Shown: piece by piece, positions 45,874-53,819 of the stretch
How positions within the stretch are numbered: the stretch's first letter is position 1
How the letters are laid out: every line of letters begins with the position of its first letter
DNA from: Vibrio inusitatus
GTDB lineage: Bacteria; Pseudomonadota; Gammaproteobacteria; Enterobacterales; Vibrionaceae
DNA length: 64,000 nucleotides
Direction of reading: 5' to 3'
Assembly (NCBI GenBank): GCA_024346935.1
Contig: AP024879.1
Span: 868,001 to 932,000 of the forward strand
Translations under genes and position numbers: made by a program
The notes under the pieces: generated by a model
Databases searched by the model: none
What the model saw: only the letters and a program-made list of their open reading frames with translations
Told to the model about the DNA's origin: nothing

Positions 45874-47287
45874 CCTTGTACATCTGCAAAGCTTTTTCTC
45901 TTTGCTGTTTGTGGTCAACTATAGGATCAGGATAGTCCAAACTAGGGAAATCAGCCCACAACCAAGGAGAATGAACATATTTGGTAGGTACCGCTTTTAG
46001 CTCTGGTAACCACTGTTTAACAAAGCTGCCATCAGGATCAAATTTTTGCCCCTGAGAGATAGGGTTAAAAATACGAAAATACGGCTGAGCATCGCACCCC
46101 GTCGAAGCTGACCATTGCCAACCACCATTATTCGCAGCAAAATCCCCATCTACCAATTGGCTCATAAAATAGGCTTCACCATCGTGCCAATCAAGCAATA
46201 AATCTTTAGTAAGGAAGCTCGCGACAACCATGCGGAGTCGATTATGCATCCACCCCGTTTGATATAGCTGCTTCATAGCCGCATCGATGATGGGATAGCC
46301 TGTTTCACCGCGTTGCCACTTTTCTAAATGTTCGTTCTCTCCTTGCCAGTGTAAATTATCGCTCCAGAGGACAAAGGATCTCCCCTTACACAATTTAGGT
46401 TCAAAATAAATCAGATGCTGATAGAACTCTCTCCATATCAACTCACTAAGCCAAGTTTGCTCGCCTTCGTTTAGTTGCTCTGGATGACGACCGTTCAATA
46501 ATCTGGCGATACACTGCCTTACCGACAACATGCCAATAGCAAGATAGGGAGAAAGCAAGCTTGTACCATCAAGAGCCGGAAAATCTCTGTCTTGTTGATA
46601 GTCAGATGCTCTTTCAATCGCAAAGCGCCTTAACTCAGCGATGACATCTTTAGTGTTGTTATGCCATTGAGCACTATCTACTGTGGGATAAGTAAGATCC
46701 CCTTTATATTCTAGCCCTTGATCATAGAGTGAATTGACGTCTAAAGACTTTGGCTTATGCACCACACTTTGCTCAACCGAAAAGCGCTGCAACCACGTTT
46801 TTTTGAACGGAGTAAATACTTTGCAGTAACTCCCTTGTTTGTTGAGTAGTGAACCGGGAGTAAATACACACTTGTCGGAACATAACGTAAAAGCAACATC
46901 ATGCTCTGTCAGCGCTTCTTCTACCTGTGCGTCACGAGTGGTCTCATTGAGCTCATATTCAGCATTGGCAAACACCTGCTCAATATCAAAACGTTGGCAG
47001 ACCTCTGTAATTAAAGAAGGACAATTACTAAAGTTATCCACTGTCTCTACCGCAAGAGAGATATTTAGTGCTTTAAGCTCGGTAGATAACGTCAAAAGGC
47101 GCAGGCGTATTAAATCGGCCTGCATTGGGGATAGATGATGTTCCTGCCACTGTTCTGGTGTCACAACAAACAGGGCCAAAAGGCCCTGATTATCGTCTTG
47201 AGAGTCACTAACCGCTCGAATGGCGTCAATTAGTGCTGTGTTATCCAGTGTACGTAAATCTCTACGAAACCAAATTAAACCTCTCAT
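45851..47287 (-). CDS. phr: CPD-type deoxyribodipyrimidine photolyase
   Basis: DNA repair enzyme that splits cyclobutane pyrimidine dimers using light. It has 478 residues. The N-terminal antenna domain starts MRGLIWFRRDLRTLDNTAL. The C-terminal FAD domain shows GGWQWSASTGCDAQPYFRIF and the YPIIDAAMKQLYQTGWMHNR region, both typical of class I CPD photolyases. GGAGGG precedes the ATG. It starts 10 bp after the DUF523/DUF1722 gene and overlaps the L,D-transpeptidase start, so at least the upstream pair forms an operon. Confidence 0.95.
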   Translation of the reverse strand: MRGLIWFRRDLRTLDNTALIDAIRAVSDSQDDNQGLLALFVVTPEQWQEHHLSPMQADLIRLRLLTLSTELKALNISLAVETVDNFSNCPSLITEVCQRFDIEQVFANAEYELNETTRDAQVEEALTEHDVAFTLCSDKCVFTPGSLLNKQGSYCKVFTPFKKTWLQRFSVEQSVVHKPKSLDVNSLYDQGLEYKGDLTYPTVDSAQWHNNTKDVIAELRRFAIERASDYQQDRDFPALDGTSLLSPYLAIGMLSVRQCIARLLNGRHPEQLNEGEQTWLSELIWREFYQHLIYFEPKLCKGRSFVLWSDNLHWQGENEHLEKWQRGETGYPIIDAAMKQLYQTGWMHNRLRMVVASFLTKDLLLDWHDGEAYFMSQLVDGDFAANNGGWQWSASTGCDAQPYFRIFNPISQGQKFDPDGSFVKQWLPELKAVPTKYVHSPWLWADFPSLDYPDPIVDHKQQREKALQMYKDAKASGS

Positions 47288-47297
47288 AGACCCTCCT

Positions 47298-48275
47298 TTA
47301 CAAGCTGTAACGTAAGCGTAATTCTTGAGGGTGTGGGTCTAGGAACTTTTGATTTTGTAAATATTCATCTGGGTACAGAGACAGGTAGTGCTTGATCAAA
47401 GTTAACGGGCTCAGTAGCGGCAGTAGACCTTCGCGGTATTCGTCTATCACCTTGCGTAACTCTTGCCTCTCTTGTGACGAAAGCCATTTCTTGAAATAGC
47501 CTTGAATATGCATCAATACGTTAGAGTTATTCTTACGACTGGCGCGGTTGGTTAATGCTTCCATAAACTTTAAACGGTACAGCTGATAAAACTCAGCCGA
47601 GTCATAGTCAGCAACTCGAGCCACTAACTGTCCAAGTTCCTTGTAGGAGTCAGGATGATGAGCCATGAGGGTAAGTTTGTAACGTGAATGAAAAGCAACA
47701 ATCTTCCCTGACGTTGGTTGATCACCCATACAGTCGTAAAAGTCTCTCAAACTAAAAATTCGGGAAATAAAGTTTTCCTTGAGTACAGGATCATTTAGAC
47801 GACCGTCCTCTTCGACAGGCAACCAAGGCATCTCTTTCATCAAAATATCGGTATACATACCAATACCCTCTTTCGATGCGCCGGCTTTGGAATACACCTT
47901 CACTCGTTCCATACCACACGTTGGAGATTTAGCGCAGACGATGTAGCCACACAACTCTTGTTCTTTGAGACCCTCTACCGTGCTCTTTGAAAATGCGATC
48001 ATCCCATCGGTGTAATCTTTAGTCGCGTCTTTCGTCTCCACCAGCGAAATACGCTCTTCGTTTGTAACCAGACGAATGGTAGGGCGAGGAACGGTCATTC
48101 CCATACCCACCTCCGGGCAAACCGGTACAAAATTAAAAAAAGGTGCAAGTTCTTTAGTAACAAACTTGCTGATCTTGTGACCACTATCGAAACGGACTTT
48201 TTCTCCCAATACACAAGCGCTTATGCCAATTTGAATCTGCGTATTTTCGGATTGTTCTGTGAATGCATCTGTCAT
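47298..48275 (-). CDS. DUF523/DUF1722 protein (YbgA-like)
   Basis: A 325-residue cytoplasmic protein with two domains: DUF523 (about 1-150, ISACVLGEKVRFDSGHKIS, VPVCPEVGMGMTVPRPTI) and DUF1722/YbgA (about 185-310, GKIVAFHSRYKLTLMAHHPD). Conserved cysteines (in ISACVLGE, VCPEVG, CAKSPTCGMERV) may bind metal. In E. coli ybgA also precedes the photolyase gene, which suggests a role linked to light or DNA damage, but its reaction is not known to me. The start at 48275 has AAGGA at proper spacing; an ATG two codons earlier is possible. Confidence 0.88.
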   Translation of the reverse strand: MTDAFTEQSENTQIQIGISACVLGEKVRFDSGHKISKFVTKELAPFFNFVPVCPEVGMGMTVPRPTIRLVTNEERISLVETKDATKDYTDGMIAFSKSTVEGLKEQELCGYIVCAKSPTCGMERVKVYSKAGASKEGIGMYTDILMKEMPWLPVEEDGRLNDPVLKENFISRIFSLRDFYDCMGDQPTSGKIVAFHSRYKLTLMAHHPDSYKELGQLVARVADYDSAEFYQLYRLKFMEALTNRASRKNNSNVLMHIQGYFKKWLSSQERQELRKVIDEYREGLLPLLSPLTLIKHYLSLYPDEYLQNQKFLDPHPQELRLRYSL

Positions 48276-48423
48276 CTTCATTCCTTGAGTACTGACTGAG
48301 AAGTGAATTGTTAACGTATCATTAAATGTTACGCAACAAATAGAGCAAACGAGTAAATCTGTTTAAAAAAATGTTCGTTGTCCAAAAATTAGGTAAAATC
48401 AGTCTAATTTCCTGAATGTAGTA

Positions 48424-49875
48424 TTGACCGTGTCTGACAACCTATCGCCAGAATTGCTTGCCCTTAATTTTTGCAAAAATCCCTTGTGTGCAGATTTTGG
48501 TTCTCTTAACACTGCTAATTACTCCCTGTCTACAGGATCCCAAAACCCACAAATAGCATGCATTCACTGTCATTCTATTTCTCCCATAATTTGGCCTACC
48601 GAATTAAGCAACGAAGTCACCGAGCAACTTGAGCACAACAACCGTGGATTAACAGCATGCACTGGTGAAGACTGTATGAATGTTGGCTTAAACGTTCAGT
48701 TACACCCTAATCGTTATTACGCCTTTGGTTTTAGCGGAGATAAGCAACGTTATCGTTGTAAGAGTTGCCAAAAAACTGTCGTGGACCGATTTTCTGTAGA
48801 GAACCCAAACTTGAAGACTCACGTAACGATACTAGCGTTATTATTAACTGGGTTTAGCCTCAAAGAAATTGCAGCTAAATTGAAGATTCAGGCCAAAACA
48901 TTAAATGATCATATTAAAACCATGGCTATTATTTGCCGTCAAAAATCTTCAGTGTTTGATCATCACTGGCAAAATAAAGGACAACTATTTCTCTTAGGTA
49001 GTGACTGGAGTTTCTTGCAACCCAAGAGCCATAATGGTGTGCTTTGGGTATGTACTGGTGATCTTGACTCCCACTATATTGCTCAGCAGTCTTTAAACCT
49101 CAGTGAACAAAAAATCACGACAAATCATCGTTTCATTGGTAGGGACTTCGTAGCAAGTATCAACACAGCAGCAACAGCACCGAAAACCAAAGCGTTGAAA
49201 GATATCACTGAGTCTTTAAGTGTTGCTCATCAAGAGCGCACTCATCGCAATAACCCTTTGCATAACCAAACACAGATTAACTACCCAGCCAAATCTAGCT
49301 TGGTTTCCCCCATCTATTGTACTTCGGCCCACTATTTGCAGCTAAACCAAGCCCTTGAGAACAAAGAGCAAGTCGTGCTCAGTATGAGCTTTGAACCCAT
49401 GCTTGCCGATGCCGCCATGTTGAGCTTTAACGCGTTGCGTCAAAAACAATCATTTGATCTTCTCTACCAAATTGAAGACGAAAATTGGCTAGAAGGTAAA
49501 ACGGGCAGTAAACCACAGCTTTTTAAATTCGATGGCTCCGTTGAACCTTGGTCGCTTTCAGAACAGTGGCACTTGAGAGGAAAAGCCGATCAACGTGCAA
49601 TATGTCAGTTAGTAGAGAGTAACCTTACGCAAAAGCAGGCACACCAACTCCCTAAGTTGTCACCTATCACCCAATACATGGCTCGTTTTCATGCCATGTT
49701 TAAAAGCAGCGTGAATGAACCAAGAAGAAAAAGACGTCCTGAAGGGTTGCTGCCATTACTTGATATCTATCGAGCTTGGAATAATTTGTGCCACCAAGAG
49801 AATCCAGGCGAAACACCTGCGGTAAACGCTGGCATTTCGGAAAAACCACTGTCACTAGACCAATTGCTTCAGTAA
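48424..49875 (+). CDS. Transposase-like double zinc-ribbon protein, probably domesticated
   Basis: A 483-residue protein with two zinc ribbons of matching spacing: C17-x4-C22 with C46-x2-C49, and C79-x4-C84 with C112-x2-C115. A helix-turn-helix follows (LTGFSLKEIAAKLKIQAKTL, about 140-165). The segment FLLGSDWSFLQPKSHNGVLW and VCTGDLDSHYIA resembles the integrase-like core of IS1-related transposases. No terminal inverted repeats or target duplications are seen around it, and it sits tightly (7 bp) against the next convergent gene, so it is likely a host-adopted gene. Its start may be the TTG at 48424 or the GTG at 48430. Function unknown. Confidence 0.6.
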   Translation: MTVSDNLSPELLALNFCKNPLCADFGSLNTANYSLSTGSQNPQIACIHCHSISPIIWPTELSNEVTEQLEHNNRGLTACTGEDCMNVGLNVQLHPNRYYAFGFSGDKQRYRCKSCQKTVVDRFSVENPNLKTHVTILALLLTGFSLKEIAAKLKIQAKTLNDHIKTMAIICRQKSSVFDHHWQNKGQLFLLGSDWSFLQPKSHNGVLWVCTGDLDSHYIAQQSLNLSEQKITTNHRFIGRDFVASINTAATAPKTKALKDITESLSVAHQERTHRNNPLHNQTQINYPAKSSLVSPIYCTSAHYLQLNQALENKEQVVLSMSFEPMLADAAMLSFNALRQKQSFDLLYQIEDENWLEGKTGSKPQLFKFDGSVEPWSLSEQWHLRGKADQRAICQLVESNLTQKQAHQLPKLSPITQYMARFHAMFKSSVNEPRRKRRPEGLLPLLDIYRAWNNLCHQENPGETPAVNAGISEKPLSLDQLLQ

Positions 49876-49882
49876 TTAAGCG

Positions 49883-50773
49883 CTAACCGATAAGCAGCAT
49901 GGCAATACCGCCAATAGCAACTAACGTGCCGTAAACTGATCGTTTAGAAATCGTTAATCCCTTCATTTTATAGATCACTAGCATGAATAAAGGGCTGGTT
50001 GCGATCAATGTCTGCGCTATCGCAGGGTTAGCATGTTTTAACGCGACTTGTTGTAACCATAGAGCGAAAAATGTGCCTACAGCAATTGCCGCTAACAAAT
50101 ATAGCTTGTCGGGTTTAGGCATACCTTTACCTAAACGAATCAAACTTGAAAAAGGTTTTTTTTCTACAAACGGAATGATCATAGCCACTGCCAGCACCCC
50201 TATCGATAATCGAAGTAGCGCGCCGACAAGCGGATCAATGTCTCCAGCAACAAGCGCGAAGTGAGAAATCACCACCCCACTTGCTTGGCAAACACTGGCC
50301 AATAATCCAAAGCCGATCCCAGAACGAGAAATGTCGCCTCGGTTTGCTGAGGGCTGAAGCATCACCGATGTCACTGCTACCGTCGTTACAATCACACCAA
50401 GCCAGTTGAAGACACTCAATCCTAAACCTAAAAATAATAACGCTAACAAGCCCGATAGCGGAGGTGCCAACGACTCAAGTAGCAAAGTATTGTTCGGACC
50501 GATACGTTTCAAGGAGGCGAAATAGGCACTGTCACCAATGGCAATCCCTATCACTCCTGATATTCCTAGAATAAGAGCATGTTGTTGAGATATCTCAATA
50601 CTTGCTTGAGGTAAGAAGGGCAACACCACTAGCATCATCGCAGACGCAACAATACCTTTGATTATATTCAACTGTAAGGCACTGAAACGATGGCTAAACT
50701 GACCATAAATCCAAGTTGCCATTGCCCACACAATTGCTGCGCTAAGTGCAGCCATTTCACCTATATAATTCAA
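49883..50773 (-). CDS. EamA-family drug/metabolite transporter
   Basis: Inner-membrane transporter of the DMT superfamily with about ten membrane segments and two EamA repeats (roughly 8-145 and 160-295). Landmarks are AALSAAIVWAMATWIYGQFS, PLSGLLALLFLGLGLSVFNW and ANPAIAQTLIATSPLFMLVI. The TTG at 50773 is preferred because GAGG is 7 bases ahead; an ATG six codons later (50755) is possible, and the ATG at 50800 has no signal. The substrate is unknown. Confidence 0.88.
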   Translation of the reverse strand: MNYIGEMAALSAAIVWAMATWIYGQFSHRFSALQLNIIKGIVASAMMLVVLPFLPQASIEISQQHALILGISGVIGIAIGDSAYFASLKRIGPNNTLLLESLAPPLSGLLALLFLGLGLSVFNWLGVIVTTVAVTSVMLQPSANRGDISRSGIGFGLLASVCQASGVVISHFALVAGDIDPLVGALLRLSIGVLAVAMIIPFVEKKPFSSLIRLGKGMPKPDKLYLLAAIAVGTFFALWLQQVALKHANPAIAQTLIATSPLFMLVIYKMKGLTISKRSVYGTLVAIGGIAMLLIG

Positions 50774-50935
50774 CCCTTCGCCTCTAACATGTCGAACCAA
50801 TCATCCGACACCTACATTAATGTTGTAATCCATCGTACGAAAAAAGCTCATACAATCAATAAAGTAGTTGTATTTATACATATAAAGACTGAAAATAAAA
50901 TAACAATATTCGAACAAGCGTTACAAGGAAGAAAC

Positions 50936-51334
50936 ATGATGCTCGACTACATTGCCTTAGGGCTGTTGGTGTTTGTCGCTCTCGTTCTTTTTTATGGGAT
51001 CATCGTAATTCACGATATACCTTATGAGATTGCGAAGAAAAGAAACCACCCTCACCAAGACGCTATACACGTTACTGGCTGGATAAGCCTATTCACTCTG
51101 CATACTTTATGGCCATTTCTATGGATATGGGCAACATTGTGGCGTGAAGACCGTGGTTGGGGTATGAATCAGATCAAGAAAGAACAGTCTGATCTTCATC
51201 ACGATATTACGCAATTAAATCAAAAGGTTCAGGAACTGACTCATCAAGTAGAGCAGCTGAAAGAAACGAAAAAAACGGCTCCTATATCAGCAACTGTTGA
51301 TAACAAACCGACTAAAAGTGAAGGAGACGCGTAA
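50936..51334 (+). CDS. DUF3302 protein (YiaW-like)
   Basis: Inner-membrane protein of 132 residues with two membrane segments (YIALGLLVFVALVLFYGIIV, and HVTGWISLFTLHTLWPFLWI) and a C-terminal coiled coil (QSDLHHDITQLNQKVQELTH). This matches E. coli YiaW, which sits beside the HlyD-family YiaV, as here. AAGGAAG lies 6 bases before the ATG at 50936; a longer frame from 50690 overlaps the convergent transporter and is rejected. It overlaps the next gene by 1 bp (TAATG). Function not established; it probably supports the adjacent membrane-fusion protein. Confidence 0.85.
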   Translation: MMLDYIALGLLVFVALVLFYGIIVIHDIPYEIAKKRNHPHQDAIHVTGWISLFTLHTLWPFLWIWATLWREDRGWGMNQIKKEQSDLHHDITQLNQKVQELTHQVEQLKETKKTAPISATVDNKPTKSEGDA

Positions 51335-52464
51335 TGGATTTACTATTAATACTCACGTACACCGCCTTCTGTGTCGCTATATTCAAAATCTTCAACATAC
51401 CACTTAATAAGTGGAGTGTTCCAACAGCAGTACTAGGCGGTATTGTGCTCATCGGTACATTGATACTACTGATGAACTACAACCATCCATTTACGCAAAT
51501 TGGACGACAAGTCTACAACACGACTCCAATCGTACCGACTGTTCGAGGTCGTGTCGTTGAGGTGAATGTAAAGCCCGACACTTTCATCGTAAAAGGCGAA
51601 GCGTTATTCACAATCGAATCAGAACCTTTTAGAGCAAAGTTACTCGGTAAAAAAGCCGATTTAGCAGCAGCAGAGCAAGCTGTATTTCAGTTAGAGTCCG
51701 AGTACAAAGCCGCACAGTCTGAGGTCCATAGGGCAAGAGCTGAGCGTGACAGAGTAAAAAGAGAGTTTAATCGTTATAACGCAGGCTATAAAAAGGGCGC
51801 ATTTACTGCGCAACAAGTTGATACTCGTCGCCAAAACTTAAAAGGTGCGGAAGCTGATCTAGAAGCAGAAATTGCAATGGAAAACAGTGCTCGCGTTGCT
51901 TTTGAATCCGAGGTCGATGGTGAAAACACGACCGTAGCACGCTTGAAAGCTGAAGTTGCCCAAGCACAATTTGATCTCGATGAAACAGTGGTCAGAGCCC
52001 CAACTAATGGCTATGTTACTCAGTTAATCTTGCGTCCTGGACAAATGGCGGTACCTTTACCGCTCGCACCTTCAATGGTATTCATTCATGCCGAAGAATA
52101 TGACTACATAGGTGCATTCCGTCAAAACTCACTGCAGCGACTAGAGCCCGGTTTTGAAGCTGAGTTCATGTTCCCTAGCCTTCCGGGTAAAGTGTTCAAA
52201 GGTGAGGTGATAAACGTCATCCCAGCAATGGCCGAAGGTGAAATACAGGCTTCAGGTAAATTACTAGGAACCCAATCTCTTAACGCTCAAGGACGTGCAC
52301 TGGTCAAACTACGTATGATCGATGATGTCTCTCAGTATCATTTGCCACTAGGAACATCCGTTGAAGTTGCCGTTTACTCTGACAGTTTCCATCACGTTTC
52401 TATTATGAGAAAAATTCTGATTCGAATGAAGAGTTGGCAAAACTATTTATACTTAGATCACTAA
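51334..52464 (+). CDS. HlyD-family membrane-fusion protein (YiaV-like)
   Basis: Periplasmic adaptor of 376 residues. An N-terminal membrane segment pair (LLILTYTAFCVAIFKIF and TAVLGGIVLIGTLILLM) is followed by a lipoyl-like domain (VRGRVVEVNVKPDTFIVKGE), a long helical hairpin (about 95-210), and a beta-barrel domain. VRAPTNGYVTQLILRPGQMA is the second half of the lipoyl motif. Normally such proteins join an inner-membrane pump to an outer-membrane channel; none is present in this operon, as with E. coli yiaV. Confidence 0.88.
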   Translation: MDLLLILTYTAFCVAIFKIFNIPLNKWSVPTAVLGGIVLIGTLILLMNYNHPFTQIGRQVYNTTPIVPTVRGRVVEVNVKPDTFIVKGEALFTIESEPFRAKLLGKKADLAAAEQAVFQLESEYKAAQSEVHRARAERDRVKREFNRYNAGYKKGAFTAQQVDTRRQNLKGAEADLEAEIAMENSARVAFESEVDGENTTVARLKAEVAQAQFDLDETVVRAPTNGYVTQLILRPGQMAVPLPLAPSMVFIHAEEYDYIGAFRQNSLQRLEPGFEAEFMFPSLPGKVFKGEVINVIPAMAEGEIQASGKLLGTQSLNAQGRALVKLRMIDDVSQYHLPLGTSVEVAVYSDSFHHVSIMRKILIRMKSWQNYLYLDH

Positions 52465-52485
52465 CTCTAGGTGCAAAAAGAATAC

Positions 52486-52516
52486 AAATCCCGGCCAAAT
52501 TGAGCCGGGATTTTTA
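52486..52516. terminator. Terminator between the YiaV-like gene and the MFS gene
   Basis: ATCCCGGC (52488-52495) and GCCGGGAT (52504-52511) form the stem, followed by TTTTATAAC. It should work for both converging genes. Confidence 0.85.
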
Positions 52517-52541
52517 TAACTCTGAGTTGAATGCTCCTGTG

Positions 52542-52611
52542 CAAGCTACAAGCTACAAGCTACAAGCTACAAGCTACAAGCTACAAGCTACAAGCTACAA
52601 GCTACAAGCTA
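52542..52611. repeat. Ten perfect copies of the heptamer CAAGCTA
   Basis: Exactly 10 tandem copies of a 7-bp unit, without a mismatch. It lies between two converging genes, 23 bp beyond the end of the MFS gene, so it is outside coding sequence. Perfect short repeats of this kind vary in number by slipped replication. Confidence 0.97.
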
Positions 52612-52634
52612 ATTATCCATTACTAGTATTGGAT

Positions 52635-53819
52635 TCAAGCTCTACCCCAATTGAAATATCGGACTTCGTTGCCTTCCGTGGGTTTGGCAGGGATATTCAG
52701 CGATAGAATAAGTGATACTCCTGCCATTACAGCACCAATCACAAACACTAGCGCAGGAGAAGTTAACCAAATCACACCAAAAGTCACAGGAATCACCACA
52801 GCGGCAATATGATTAATGGTAAAGCTGACTCCAGCGGTCGAAGCCATATCGGCTGGATCCGCTATCTTCTGAAAGTAGGTTTTGATAGCCAATGCTAGAG
52901 CAAAGAACAAGTGGTCAATGACATACAGTGCCGCTGCCCACTCAGCTGATTGAACAAAGGCATAACCTAAGAACACGCCAATTAAGCCAACATATTCAAA
53001 GACTAGTGCTTTTCGCTCGCCTACTACGCCAATAAAACGACCAATTTTCTTCGCAAATAAGAAGTTAAATAGATAGTTTATCAAAAACAATAACGTGACA
53101 TCGGCTGCTGAATAGCCAAATTTCTCAACCATCAAAAACCCAGCAAACACCGTGAATATTTGCCTGCGAGCCCCGCTCATGAAGGTGAGAGCGTAATAAA
53201 GCCAATAGCGTTTTCTTAATACCAGTTTCTTATTTTGAACGGTATCTGTTTTAAACTGCGGAAAGCCAATTGTCATCAGAGCCACTAACACAAGAGCTGC
53301 CCCGCCCGTAATGGCATAGACCACTATGTAATCGAGTTTAAACACCTCTAACATAACCCACAAAGCGCCGTAGGTGATCAATGAGGCCAGAGCGCCAATA
53401 GAGATCATTTTACCCAGCATCTCCGGCGCTTCGTCTTTAGATAACCATTGTAACGAGAGTGATTGTTTCAAGGTTTCAAAGTAGTGAAAGCCTGTCGACA
53501 TCAATAAAGTCGTTAACAACAAGCCCGTTACACTTGGAAAAAACCCAGTAAGAAACGTGCCTAGACTTAGCATAAACAGCGACACCAACATGAATTTTTG
53601 TTCTCTAATGAACAAAAGCACAAATACCACTGTAAACGCTAAAAACCCTGGAATTTCACGAACACTTTGCAGTAAACCGATATCCGCACCATCAAAATTA
53701 GCGCGTTCAATAACAAAGTTATTCAATAGCGCCATCCAGCTTGAAAAAGCGACGGGAACTACAATCGAAATTAAGATTAAAAAGTTCTGTCGTGTTTGCC
53801 ACGATTTATGCTGTGTCAC
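52635..53819 (-). CDS. Major facilitator superfamily transporter
   Basis: Inner-membrane transporter of 394 residues with about twelve membrane segments and no clear N-terminal signal peptide. The first segments are FLILISIVVPVAFSSWMALL and GFLAFTVVFVLLFIREQKFM. No substrate can be named. It starts with GTG and its first bases overlap the kefB stop (GTGA), so it is translationally coupled to kefG-kefB. A link to glutathione or electrophile stress follows only from this position. Confidence 0.85.
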   Translation of the reverse strand: MTQHKSWQTRQNFLILISIVVPVAFSSWMALLNNFVIERANFDGADIGLLQSVREIPGFLAFTVVFVLLFIREQKFMLVSLFMLSLGTFLTGFFPSVTGLLLTTLLMSTGFHYFETLKQSLSLQWLSKDEAPEMLGKMISIGALASLITYGALWVMLEVFKLDYIVVYAITGGAALVLVALMTIGFPQFKTDTVQNKKLVLRKRYWLYYALTFMSGARRQIFTVFAGFLMVEKFGYSAADVTLLFLINYLFNFLFAKKIGRFIGVVGERKALVFEYVGLIGVFLGYAFVQSAEWAAALYVIDHLFFALALAIKTYFQKIADPADMASTAGVSFTINHIAAVVIPVTFGVIWLTSPALVFVIGAVMAGVSLILSLNIPAKPTEGNEVRYFNWGRA

